Positions 15,655-21,576 of a DNA stretch of 21,576 bases are shown piece by piece. The notes beneath the pieces were generated by a model. That model had not been told where the DNA came from. It worked only from the letters and a program-made list of their open reading frames with translations, and searched no databases. This DNA comes from SCUN01 sp964355365 (GTDB lineage Bacteria > Acidobacteriota > Vicinamibacteria > Vicinamibacterales > SCN-69-37), in contig CAYHEX010000036.1 of assembly GCA_964355365.1 (NCBI GenBank), positions 1 through 21,576 on the forward strand. Reading direction: 5' to 3'. Numbering within the stretch: the first letter of the stretch is position 1; each line of letters begins with the position of its first letter. Position numbers and translations under genes: made by a program.

Positions 15655-16339
15655 AACTGCCTCGCTGATCGGCCAGCAGCGCGGCGGCCGCGCTGGGCAG
15701 ATCGGAAATACGTGTCAACACCAGAGGGGCCGCCGAGGGTCCGGGCGGCCAGTGACGATGGCCGATGAATCGCACGGGGCACATACCGGCCTCCAACGCG
15801 CCATTCACATCGCACCACTCATCATCACCGACGACGACGGTATGAGACGGCTGCACGTGCAGCCGACGCGCCACTTCCAGAAACGGCGCGCGAGCGGGCT
15901 TGCCGCCGCCGTGCTCGGTCGCAAACACGACCGCGTCCACATGCGCAGACAGGCCGAGCGCGTCAATCTTGCGCGCCTGCACCTCGGGATCGCCGTTGGT
16001 GAGCACGCCGATCTTCCATCCGCGAGCGCGCAAGTCATGCAGCACACGCTGCGACGAGGCGGGCAACCGCAGGCTCAGCTCACGGCCCCAGATGATGTCG
16101 TCCACCAGGCCGGGCGTGAGTCGCTCGGGCAGCCCGAGGGCTCGGAGTGTGGTCTGCACTTCCCGGCCCTGACCATCACCGCGAAACGCGTTCACCATGC
16201 ATTTGAACGCGCGACGCGCGTCGACGCCGCGCCGGCGCCCGAGCCGGCGTGCGCACGCCGCGAATCCGCTCAACACGAACCGCCGGAACGGATAGAGCGT
16301 GTCGTCGAGGTCGAAGACCACCGCGCGATTACGCGGCAC
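15644..16339 (-). CDS. HAD-family phosphatase, likely sugar phosphate
   Basis: 231 residues of a haloacid-dehalogenase hydrolase. The four motifs are in order: DLDDTL with nucleophile D10 and acid D12; VLTNGD; K in GGGKPARAPF; and VVGDDEWCDVNGAL. A helical cap domain lies between motifs one and two. In this setting the natural role is to remove the phosphate from the 9-phosphate intermediate left by a NeuB-like enzyme, though a PEP-sugar phosphate source is inference. The start is GTG at 16339, overlapping the upstream gene by 11 bases; the GTG at 16321 is an alternative that would still leave the DLDDTL motif. Confidence 0.9.
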   Translation of the reverse strand: MPRNRAVVFDLDDTLYPFRRFVLSGFAACARRLGRRRGVDARRAFKCMVNAFRGDGQGREVQTTLRALGLPERLTPGLVDDIIWGRELSLRLPASSQRVLHDLRARGWKIGVLTNGDPEVQARKIDALGLSAHVDAVVFATEHGGGKPARAPFLEVARRLHVQPSHTVVVGDDEWCDVNGALEAGMCPVRFIGHRHWPPGPSAAPLVLTRISDLPSAAAALLADQRGSYAA

Positions 16340-16925
16340 GGCGCATTTCCCCTGCGATCACCGCGAAGATGATGCGCCAGCCCGACAACGCCACGGCGAC
16401 GTGTTCGGTCAGGGCCTCGGCGACGCCCAGGGCATCGCCGGCTTCCTGATGTTCCATCAAGGTGTCGAGCGCGTCGCAGGTATCGTCGATCGTGTCGGCG
16501 ATGCGCTGATCGCGCCGACGCAGCTCGCGCAGGTCGACGCCCGCCACTTCGGCGGCCAGCGCGGCCAGCAGCACCAGCAGCTTGGCGTGCTGGACGATGC
16601 GGTCGAGCTGCGGTCCGGCCACGCCATCGCCGCGCCAGCGCACGGCGTCCGCGACCATCGGCAGCTGGTCTTCGATCGCTTCAATAGAAATGAGCGCGGC
16701 ATCGACGGCGTCATTGATCAGTCCCGACGGCGAGGTCATCAGGTCGGCGGGCGCCCCGTCCATCAGGCCGCGGGCTGTCGGCAGGCCGACAGCGGACGTC
16801 CGGGGGACCGGCACGGTCTTCTGCCTCGCGGCCAGGGTGTGCTGGACGGAAAACGGCAGTTTCCCCAGTGATTTCAGGGCGGGGCGACGGTGTGATCGAT
16901 CGGCGTAGTGCATGCGAGTCGGCAT
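16329..16925 (-). CDS. Unknown helical protein, first gene of the sugar/stator operon
   Basis: I do not recognise this 198-residue protein. The first 60 residues are basic and low in order; the rest is mostly amphipathic helix, such as INDAVDAALISIEAIEDQLPMVADAV, LDRIVQHAKLLVLLAALAAEVAG and DDTCDALDTLMEHQEAG. It ends in a hydrophobic patch, SGWRIIFAVIAGEMRRAA, too charged at its edges for a clear membrane segment. There are no Cys or His clusters of a metal site. The ATG at 16925 has GGAG six bases upstream and lies about 16 bases after the expected sigma-54 start site, so the gene is real and leads the operon. Divergent to flagellin, it may be a flagellar or glycosylation-associated helper. 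Confidence 0.7.
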   Translation of the reverse strand: MPTRMHYADRSHRRPALKSLGKLPFSVQHTLAARQKTVPVPRTSAVGLPTARGLMDGAPADLMTSPSGLINDAVDAALISIEAIEDQLPMVADAVRWRGDGVAGPQLDRIVQHAKLLVLLAALAAEVAGVDLRELRRRDQRIADTIDDTCDALDTLMEHQEAGDALGVAEALTEHVAVALSGWRIIFAVIAGEMRRAA

Positions 16926-16951
16926 GTGAGGCTCCAGACGCTGATGTCTAC

Positions 16952-16967
16952 AGCGAGGAACGTGCCA
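16952..16967 (-). promoter_or_regulatory. Sigma-54 (RpoN) promoter of the sugar/stator operon
   Basis: Read leftward the sequence is TGGCACG, TTCC, TCGCT. It matches the consensus TGGCACG-N4-TTGCW at all but one position. The diagnostic GG (16966-16965) and GC (16954-16953) are ten bases apart, as sigma-54 requires. Transcription would begin near 16942, leaving about 16 bases with a GGAG before the ATG at 16925. An enhancer-binding activator is expected upstream; none is resolvable here. Confidence 0.8.
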
Positions 16968-16979
16968 ACAGAAAGGCGC

Positions 16980-17006
16980 TAAAGGTTTCCGTGACCCCGA
17001 CGATTA
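16980..17006 (+). promoter_or_regulatory. Sigma-28 (FliA) promoter of flagellin
   Basis: TAAAGGTT, 11 bases, then GACGATTA. Against the FliA consensus TAAAGTTT-N11-GCCGATAA it matches 6 of 8 in each half, with exact spacing. The expected start is near 17013, giving a leader of about 74 bases before the flagellin ATG. Sigma-28 drive is the rule for flagellin, so the context supports the match. Confidence 0.82.
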
Positions 17007-17042
17007 CCTTCATGCACGGAGCGGCAATGAGGTCGCACCGGC

Positions 17043-17062
17043 AGCCGGCAAGGACGCCGGCT
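17043..17062 (+). promoter_or_regulatory. Leader hairpin with GGA loop, probable CsrA site 1
   Basis: AGCCGGC (17043-17049), loop AAGGAC, GCCGGCT (17056-17062): a perfect 7-bp stem presenting GGA in a six-base loop, the preferred shape of CsrA-binding sites. It lies in the transcribed leader of flagellin, about 22 bases upstream of a second GGA in the ribosome binding site. Confidence 0.72.
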
Positions 17063-17070
17063 CGTAGTTT

Positions 17071-17080
17071 CAAGGAGGAT
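17071..17080 (+). promoter_or_regulatory. Flagellin ribosome binding site, probable CsrA site 2
   Basis: CAAGGAGGAT is a near-perfect Shine-Dalgarno sequence eight bases before the ATG at 17087. It also contains GGA twice, so a CsrA dimer bound to the upstream hairpin could bridge to it and block ribosome entry. Confidence 0.75.
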
Positions 17081-17086
17081 TCCGTC

Positions 17087-17887
17087 ATGGCGTCATTCTC
17101 AGTAGTCAGCAACATCTCCGCATCAAACGCACAGGCCAATTTGGCCGTTTCCAACCAGGGCCTGCAGAAGGCCATCAACCGTTTGTCGAGCGGCCTCCGC
17201 ATCAATTCGGCCGGCGACGACGCGGCCGGCTTGTCGGTCGCGAACACCTACCGCAGCCAGCAGGCCGTGCTGTCTCAGGGCATCCGCAACGCGAACGATG
17301 GCATGTCGTCTCTGCAGATCAAAGACGGCGCGATGCAGAACATCTCCACCCTGCTCGATCGGCTTTCCACACTGGCGACGCAGTCGGCGTCGGGTGCCTC
17401 GACGGTTGACCGCACGCAGCTCGACTCCGAGTTCCAGGATGTCGTTTCTGAAATCGACCGTGAAGCGGCTGTGGCCGGCTTGGCGGCCGAGACGGACTTC
17501 TCGGTGTTCGTGTCGAACGACGGCGCGGACGGCACGGTGACGGGCACGATCGGCGCGGCCGACACGACCACGCTCGGCATCGACGGTCTCGACATCAGCG
17601 ACTCGGACGGCGCGGCTGACGCCGTGGCGGCGATCGCGACGGCCGTGACGTCGCTCGGTTCGGCGCAGGGCTCGATCGGTGCACTGCAGAACCGGCTCAC
17701 CTTCGCGGTTTCGCTGGCGACCTCGCAGGTCGTCTCGACCCGCGCGGCCGAAAGCCGGATCCGTGATGCGAACGTGGCCGAAGAAGCGGCCAACATGACC
17801 CGCTTCAACATCCTGAGTCAGTCCGGCATCGCCGCTCTGTCGCAGGCCAACCAGCAGAGCTCGTCGATCCTGTCGCTGCTCCGCTAG
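17087..17887 (+). CDS. fliC: Flagellin
   Basis: A short flagellin of 266 residues. The conserved N-terminal D0/D1 helices run from MASFSVVSNISASNAQ through RLSSGLRINSAGDDAAGLSVA. The C-terminal half carries QNRLTFAVSLATS, then AAESRIRDANVAEEAANMTRFNILSQSGIAALSQANQQSSSILSLLR. Between them, about residues 140-195 form a small, Asp/Thr/Ser/Gly-rich surface region; the large D2/D3 domains are missing. The ATG at 17087 follows an excellent ribosome binding site; an in-frame ATG at 17012 in the leader is not preceded by one. Expression is probably controlled by sigma-28 and by CsrA at the leader. Exposed Ser and Thr could be glycosylation sites. Confidence 0.97.
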   Translation: MASFSVVSNISASNAQANLAVSNQGLQKAINRLSSGLRINSAGDDAAGLSVANTYRSQQAVLSQGIRNANDGMSSLQIKDGAMQNISTLLDRLSTLATQSASGASTVDRTQLDSEFQDVVSEIDREAAVAGLAAETDFSVFVSNDGADGTVTGTIGAADTTTLGIDGLDISDSDGAADAVAAIATAVTSLGSAQGSIGALQNRLTFAVSLATSQVVSTRAAESRIRDANVAEEAANMTRFNILSQSGIAALSQANQQSSSILSLLR

Positions 17888-17905
17888 TAGTCTCACCCTC
17901 ACACG

Positions 17906-17936
17906 GACGAACGGGCCTCGTGCCCGTTCGTCTTTG
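17906..17936 (+). terminator. Stem-loop after flagellin, probable terminator
   Basis: GACGAACGGGC pairs perfectly with GCCCGTTCGTC (11 bp) around CTCGT, followed by only TTTG. The weak T tail suggests a leaky terminator or an mRNA 3' stabilising structure, as expected for a highly expressed flagellin transcript with fliD downstream. Confidence 0.7.
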
Positions 17937-17945
17937 ATCGGCCGA

Positions 17946-18010
17946 AAGCCCCTTGACCTGGTGTGGTCAGGATCGCTGCTTCGCAGCAACCACACCAGGT
18001 CAAGGGGCTT
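17946..18010. repeat. Perfect long inverted repeat between fliC and fliD
   Basis: The 22-base arms (17946-17967 and 17989-18010) are perfect reverse complements and begin AAGCCCCTTGACC. The 21-base loop contains a second stem, GCTGC/GCAGC around TTC (17975-17987). The whole forms one long hairpin of about 65 bases. It has no T tail and no coding potential, and is unlike the GGACCTGAAGGTCC repeats to the left. Likely a mobile palindrome or a very strong RNA processing site. Confidence 0.85.
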
Positions 18011-18058
18011 CCGGATTGACTTTGTAGGCCGCTCGCGCGGCCAGTTCAGGAGTCCGGG

Positions 18059-19426
18059 GTGTCATCGCCAGTCACGCTCAGCGGGTTCAACAACATCGAC
18101 TTTGGCAGCATCGTCACGGCGCTGATGAATCAGGCGTCCGAGCCGCTCGCTGCGCTGCAGTCGCGTCAGGAATCGATCAACTCGCAGATCAGTTCGATGG
18201 CCTCGCTGGGCAACCGCATCTCGGCGCTGAAGAGCGCGGCCGACGATCTGGCGGACCTGGACAATTTCACGGCATTTACCTCGTCGACGAGCGATAGCAC
18301 GGCGCTCACGTCGACCACCGGCTCGGGCGCGATCGCCGGCCACTACGACATTCAGGTCCTCGAGCTCGCGCGCGCGCAGGTGACGGCGTCGGCCAGTACC
18401 GCGCCGGACGCCGACACGACGATTGTGGCGACGGGCGGCAGCCTGACCATCGGCGGCAAATCGGTCGCCATCACGAGTGGCGTGACCCTCAGCGCGCTGG
18501 CCAAGGCCATCAACAGAACCGACGACATCGGCGTGACGGCCTCGGTCGTTCGATCCGGCGCCGGCGCGTACCGCCTGGTGCTCAAGAGCGAGAACACCGG
18601 CGCCGACGGCGCCTTCACCCTCACCAACACCCTTTCGGGCGGCGCCTCCGCCGTGACGTTCACGGACACGGACGCTGACGGCACGTCGGGCGACACCGCG
18701 GCCGACAACGCCGTGCAGGCCAGCGACGCGCGGGTGCTGGTCAACAATGTTGAAGCGCAAAGCAGCACCAACGAGTTCAGCGAAGCCGTCCCGGGCGTGA
18801 CGTTCACGGTGCTGAAGAAGGACCCCGCCGCCACGATCGGCCTGGACGTCTCGGCCGACGCCTCATCGCTCAAGGCGACGATCGGCAAGTTCATCTCGTC
18901 CTACAACGACCTCGCCAACTACATGTCCGACCAGCAGACGACGGCCGGCAAGGGCGACACGAGGAGCATCGGCCACTCCCCGATGCTGCGTCAGTTGCGG
19001 AATGACATCCGCGCGTCGCTGCTGAAAACCATGGGCGGATCGACCATCAAGAATTTGTCGCAGGCGGGCGTCGAGTTCACCGCGACCGGCCAACTCAAAC
19101 TGAACACCAAGGTGTTCGAGGCCGCCGTCGAAGACCATGCGAGCGACATCGAGGCGTTGTTCACGTCCAAGACCGGCCTGTTTGGATCGCTCAGCACGAC
19201 GCTGAAGACGTACTCGGGCACCGGCGGATTCCTGAGCACGACCAAGGACCGCATGAACTCGCAGATCAAGGGCCTCGACTCGCAAATCATCTCGATGCAG
19301 GACCGCCTGGCCAGACACAAGCTCTCGCTCCAACGGGAATTCAACGCCACCGACAGCTTGATGACGAGCCTGAAAAGCCAGAGCAGCTCGCTCTCGAGCA
19401 TCGGCGGGTCCTACAACACGCTCTAA
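18059..19426 (+). CDS. fliD: Flagellar filament cap protein FliD
   Basis: FliD pentamers sit on the filament tip and fold incoming flagellin. The 455 residues start SSPVTLSGFNNIDFGSIVTALMNQASEPLAAL, then a heptad-rich helix QESINSQISSMASLGNRISALKSAADDLADL and the FliD N-terminal domain. The variable middle contains beta-rich repeats with GAYRLVLKSENTG. The C-terminal coiled coil has KFISSYNDLANYMSDQQT, then TKDRMNSQIKGLDSQIISMQDRLARHKLSLQREF. The start is GTG at 18059 with AGGAG six bases upstream. It precedes fliS by about 33 bases. Confidence 0.95.
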   Translation: MSSPVTLSGFNNIDFGSIVTALMNQASEPLAALQSRQESINSQISSMASLGNRISALKSAADDLADLDNFTAFTSSTSDSTALTSTTGSGAIAGHYDIQVLELARAQVTASASTAPDADTTIVATGGSLTIGGKSVAITSGVTLSALAKAINRTDDIGVTASVVRSGAGAYRLVLKSENTGADGAFTLTNTLSGGASAVTFTDTDADGTSGDTAADNAVQASDARVLVNNVEAQSSTNEFSEAVPGVTFTVLKKDPAATIGLDVSADASSLKATIGKFISSYNDLANYMSDQQTTAGKGDTRSIGHSPMLRQLRNDIRASLLKTMGGSTIKNLSQAGVEFTATGQLKLNTKVFEAAVEDHASDIEALFTSKTGLFGSLSTTLKTYSGTGGFLSTTKDRMNSQIKGLDSQIISMQDRLARHKLSLQREFNATDSLMTSLKSQSSSLSSIGGSYNTL

Positions 19427-19459
19427 CTGATCAACGACCAGAGAAAGAAGGACCGCGCA

Positions 19460-19882
19460 ATGAGCTACACCAACGCCGCACACGCCTACCGACGCACGCA
19501 GGCCGAGGCTGGAACGCCCCTTGAGTTGGTGGTCATGCTCTACGACGGCGCGCTGCGGTTCCTCGCGCAGGCGTCTGACGCGATGGCCCAGCGCGACATC
19601 CGATCGCGCCACATCGCGCTCGACAAGACCCTGGCGATTCTCGGCCATCTGCAGAGCACGCTCGACACGGAGCGCGGTGGTGCGCTGGCCGAAGAACTGG
19701 ACCGTCTCTACACCTACATGTCGAGCCGGCTGCTCGAAGGCGCCGCGCGCAGCGATCCGCAGGCGCTGGCGGAAGTGTCGAAACTGCTCGCCAACCTGCG
19801 CGACGCCTGGCACACCATCGCCTCGTCGCCGCTGCCGCCATCTGATCTAACGGCGCGAGGTCCGGCGGAAGCCCGACCATGA
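19460..19882 (+). CDS. fliS: Flagellin export chaperone FliS
   Basis: FliS binds the C-terminal helix of flagellin and prevents premature polymerisation before export. The 140 residues contain the family signature NAAHAYRRTQAEAGTPLELVVMLYDGALRFL followed by the helices of the four-helix bundle, LDKTLAILGHLQSTLDTERG and ELDRLYTYMSSRLLEGA. An AGAAGGA lies just upstream of the ATG. The gene ends in a 4-nt overlap (ATGA) with the next chaperone gene. The last 20 residues are a disordered, Pro/Ala-rich extension. Confidence 0.95.
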   Translation: MSYTNAAHAYRRTQAEAGTPLELVVMLYDGALRFLAQASDAMAQRDIRSRHIALDKTLAILGHLQSTLDTERGGALAEELDRLYTYMSSRLLEGAARSDPQALAEVSKLLANLRDAWHTIASSPLPPSDLTARGPAEARP

Positions 19883-20355
19883 CGCCCCTGCGGGACCTCG
19901 GCGAACTGATCGAGCAATACCACTCGGGCATTGAAGCCGAGCTGACGGTACTGCGCCAGCTCGAGACGATCGCGATGCGTCAGCACGAGGTCAGCGAAGC
20001 GCGTGACTTCGACGCGCTGGTCGGCGAAACCGACACGCGTGAGCGCCTGACACGCACGCTCGTGGCCATTGAAGAAGGCCTGCGCGAACTACGCAAGCAG
20101 CTGGCGGGTCGCCGCCGTGAAGCGGAACAACTGAGCGAATTCCATGACGCGCTCGTGGCCCACCGGGAGGCCGCGGAACTGGTGGCGCGGATCCTGTCGG
20201 CGGACCAACTGTCCCTCAAAGCCCTCGCCGACGCGGAACTGGCGCGCCGCGCGTCGCTCGCGAGCCTGGATCGGGGCGAAAACACGCTGGCCGCCTACCG
20301 CAAAGTGCTCACGCCGCCGGTGGCGTCAGCGACGCTCGTCAATAGACAGGGGTAG
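19879..20355 (+). CDS. FliT/FlgN-like flagellar export chaperone
   Basis: 158 residues that are almost wholly alpha-helical, with long coiled-coil stretches such as LIEQYHSGIEAELTVLRQLE, REAEQLSEFHDALVAHR and AAELVARILSADQLSLKALADAE. Sequence alone does not name it: FliT and FlgN-type chaperones are short, helical and poorly conserved. Position directly after fliS with ATG overlapping its stop codon, in a fliC-fliD-fliS series, makes a FliT-type chaperone for FliD or a FlgN-like one for hook-associated proteins the best guess. Confidence 0.68.
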   Translation: MTPLRDLGELIEQYHSGIEAELTVLRQLETIAMRQHEVSEARDFDALVGETDTRERLTRTLVAIEEGLRELRKQLAGRRREAEQLSEFHDALVAHREAAELVARILSADQLSLKALADAELARRASLASLDRGENTLAAYRKVLTPPVASATLVNRQG

Positions 20356-20377
20356 GACGGGTCCAGAGTCCAGAGTC

Positions 20378-21319
20378 CTACCTGATCCCGGTGAGGAATG
20401 TGCCGGCCGGCTGAAAACCCATCGCGAGATACAACGTTCGCGCGGGGATGTTTGTGCGGGCGACCAACAGCGACACACGGCGGAGGCCGTGGCCGTGCAG
20501 GGCGCTGAGACTTCGCTCGAGCATGCGACGCGCCAGTCCGCCACCGCGCGCGTGCGCACTCACCATGACCTGCGCGATGTGACCGGTGTCGCTGCTCAGA
20601 CGGGTCGCCAACAATGCGCCGCGCAGCGATCCGGGATCCGCATCGCCGTCAATGACGACACTCGCATCAGCCAGGAACTCGCCGCAGCCGCGCGTGTCCA
20701 CCAGCTGCCCGACGTAGTCCCGCCAATCGTCCGGATCCCCGCCGGGCACAAAGGGCCGCAGGAACGTCGTATGCCGATACGCCTCGCCGACGAGCGCGGC
20801 CACCGCGCCAAGATCGGATCCGACGAGCGCCCGGCACACCACACCGTCCGGCGCACGTCGCGCGTCGAACGCCGCCGGCGCGTCCGCCAACACGAGATAG
20901 TCGTAGGGTTCGGTGCGGATGGCGTGGGCCTGAAGCGCCTCTGACAAACCCGGAGCCGCGGGCGAAAAGACGACGACGTCGGCCGCCTCAGCCAGGGGCG
21001 AAGCCAGCGCGGCGTCGACGAGCGCGCGCGTGGCGTCCTCGCTATCGCTGACGACCGTGCCGACCTGGAATTGGTCTCCGTGGCGCAGAAAGAACGTCCA
21101 CCCCCGCGTCGCGCCGGCGGCGTCGGTCACCACGATCCCCGGGAGTCGCCCGCTCTCGCGGGCCGCTTCGACATTCGTGAACGACCAGCGCTGATCCCAG
21201 AAAAAGTCGCGGGCCCACCGCTCGGCCTCGCTCTGCAGCAGCGGAGCGATGTGCTGCGACGACCACCCGCGCCATTCGGTGCACGTCAACGCCGTTGCAC
21301 CCGCAGCGCCGGGGTTCAT
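20378..21319 (-). CDS. GNAT-family N-acetyltransferase, coupled to csrA
   Basis: 313 residues. The C-terminal third is a GNAT domain: motif A has IAQVMVSAHARGGGLARRML, with the acetyl-CoA loop RGGGLA at about 258-263, then NIPARTLYLAMGF near 290. The N-terminal half is related in layout (RGWTFFLRHGDQFQVGTVV) and may be a degenerate second GNAT domain. The ATG at 21319 overlaps the csrA stop codon (ATGA). Substrate unknown; in a flagellar setting it may acetylate an aminosugar or protein, but this is a guess. It converges on the chaperone gene with only 22 bases between. Confidence 0.85.
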   Translation of the reverse strand: MNPGAAGATALTCTEWRGWSSQHIAPLLQSEAERWARDFFWDQRWSFTNVEAARESGRLPGIVVTDAAGATRGWTFFLRHGDQFQVGTVVSDSEDATRALVDAALASPLAEAADVVVFSPAAPGLSEALQAHAIRTEPYDYLVLADAPAAFDARRAPDGVVCRALVGSDLGAVAALVGEAYRHTTFLRPFVPGGDPDDWRDYVGQLVDTRGCGEFLADASVVIDGDADPGSLRGALLATRLSSDTGHIAQVMVSAHARGGGLARRMLERSLSALHGHGLRRVSLLVARTNIPARTLYLAMGFQPAGTFLTGIR

Positions 21320-21576
21320 ACACGGGGCGCCGGGGGGGCCATGGCGGCCCCGGGGTGCTTGCGCAGCCGCTGAATCACGTCGTCGACCGATGCCGGCGTG
21401 GCGACGGCCGAGACGTTCGCGGCCTTGATCTGATCGTAGATCTCACGCCGGTGCACAGGCACGTGCGGCGCGGCGCTCACACCGATCCGGACCCCGTCCT
21501 TGCCCACGCGGAGGACACGCACTTCGATGCCATCGCCGATGACGATCGCTTCGTCGAGTTTTCGGGTGAAGACCAG
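21316..21576 (-). CDS. csrA: Carbon storage regulator CsrA (start codon beyond window)
   Basis: CsrA is an RNA-binding dimer that blocks or stabilises mRNAs by binding GGA motifs. The visible 86 residues begin LVFTRKLDEAIVIGDGIEVRVL, so only the initiator Met lies beyond the edge. The core runs through VGKDGVRIGVSAAPHVPVHRREIYDQI, including the RNA-contacting Arg of VHRREI. About 30 residues follow (PASVDDVIQRLRKHPGAAMAPP), longer than the roughly 61-residue enteric form. Such tails are typical of CsrA proteins controlled by the antagonist FliW. Flagellin with a likely CsrA-bound leader lies 4 kb away. The gene ends in a 4-nt overlap with the acetyltransferase gene. Confidence 0.95.
   Translation of the reverse strand: MVFTRKLDEAIVIGDGIEVRVLRVGKDGVRIGVSAAPHVPVHRREIYDQIKAANVSAVATPASVDDVIQRLRKHPGAAMAPPAPRV

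Noticed and set aside
13608..15768. Long plus-strand frames (355 and 388 codons)
   Set aside because: Shadows of the SpsF-like, ATP-grasp-like and NeuB-like genes, with His/Arg/Gly-rich composition and no ribosome binding sites.
17012..17086. In-frame upstream ATG giving a 25-residue longer flagellin
   Set aside because: No ribosome binding site precedes it and it lies at the predicted transcription start; the ATG at 17087 has a near-perfect Shine-Dalgarno and starts the conserved N-terminus.
18027..18042. GGCCGC/GCGGCC hairpin just before the fliD ribosome binding site
   Set aside because: Perfect but only 6 bp in GC-rich DNA; could arise by chance, and nothing else supports an RNA switch.
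18016..18046. TTGACT as a -35 element for fliD
   Set aside because: The region 17 bases downstream is entirely GC-rich with nothing like a -10 element.
17123..19813. Minus-strand frames opposite flagellin and fliD
   Set aside because: Antisense to genes with unmistakable flagellin and FliD motifs; Arg-rich shadow composition.
20359..20377. Direct repeat of TCCAGAG between the convergent chaperone and acetyltransferase genes
   Set aside because: Only two short units and no hairpin or T run; no function can be supported.

Overview
The window is GC-rich, densely coded bacterial DNA. Codon use, short interspersed palindromes and the flagellar gene content would fit an Acidobacteriota (Vicinamibacteria-like) chromosome. 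That assignment is inference, since there is no rRNA here. No gene-free stretch exceeds about 300 bases, and I see no tRNA, rRNA, CRISPR array or insertion sequence.

Left part (1-6200): housekeeping genes. The start of purB and an M16 zinc peptidase lie on the minus strand with a 4-nt start/stop overlap. rlmN runs divergently from them. Two tandem toxin-antitoxin modules (a CopG-type antitoxin with a PIN toxin, then HicB-HicA) lie between rlmN and the purine genes purE and purD. This patch carries palindromic repeats, including one copy whose two arms have changed in a compensating way. rpsU follows, with a TTG start and a good rho-independent terminator.

Middle part (6220-16925, all minus strand): a long flagellar run. 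Reading in the direction of transcription it encodes an unknown helical protein, a HAD phosphatase, a NeuB-like sugar acid synthase, a degenerate ATP-grasp protein, an SpsF-like nucleotidyltransferase, one MotA/MotB-like stator pair, a GT4 glycosyltransferase, a degenerate HD-GYP protein, a second MotA/MotB pair and a hybrid histidine kinase. From the unknown protein to the glycosyltransferase every junction overlaps, so these genes are probably one translationally coupled unit. It looks like a flagellin or cell-surface sugar pathway built into a stator operon.

Right part (16926-21576): a compact divergent control region drives the minus-strand operon from a sigma-54-type promoter and flagellin from a sigma-28-type promoter. 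Flagellin (fliC), the filament cap (fliD), fliS and a FliT/FlgN-like chaperone follow. The flagellin leader holds a hairpin presenting GGA in its loop and a second GGA in the ribosome binding site, which is the layout of a CsrA-repressed mRNA. csrA itself lies at the right edge of the window, coupled to a GNAT acetyltransferase. The most notable candidates are this flagellin leader with its divergent promoters, and the sugar/stator operon with its apparently catalytically dead ATP-grasp member.
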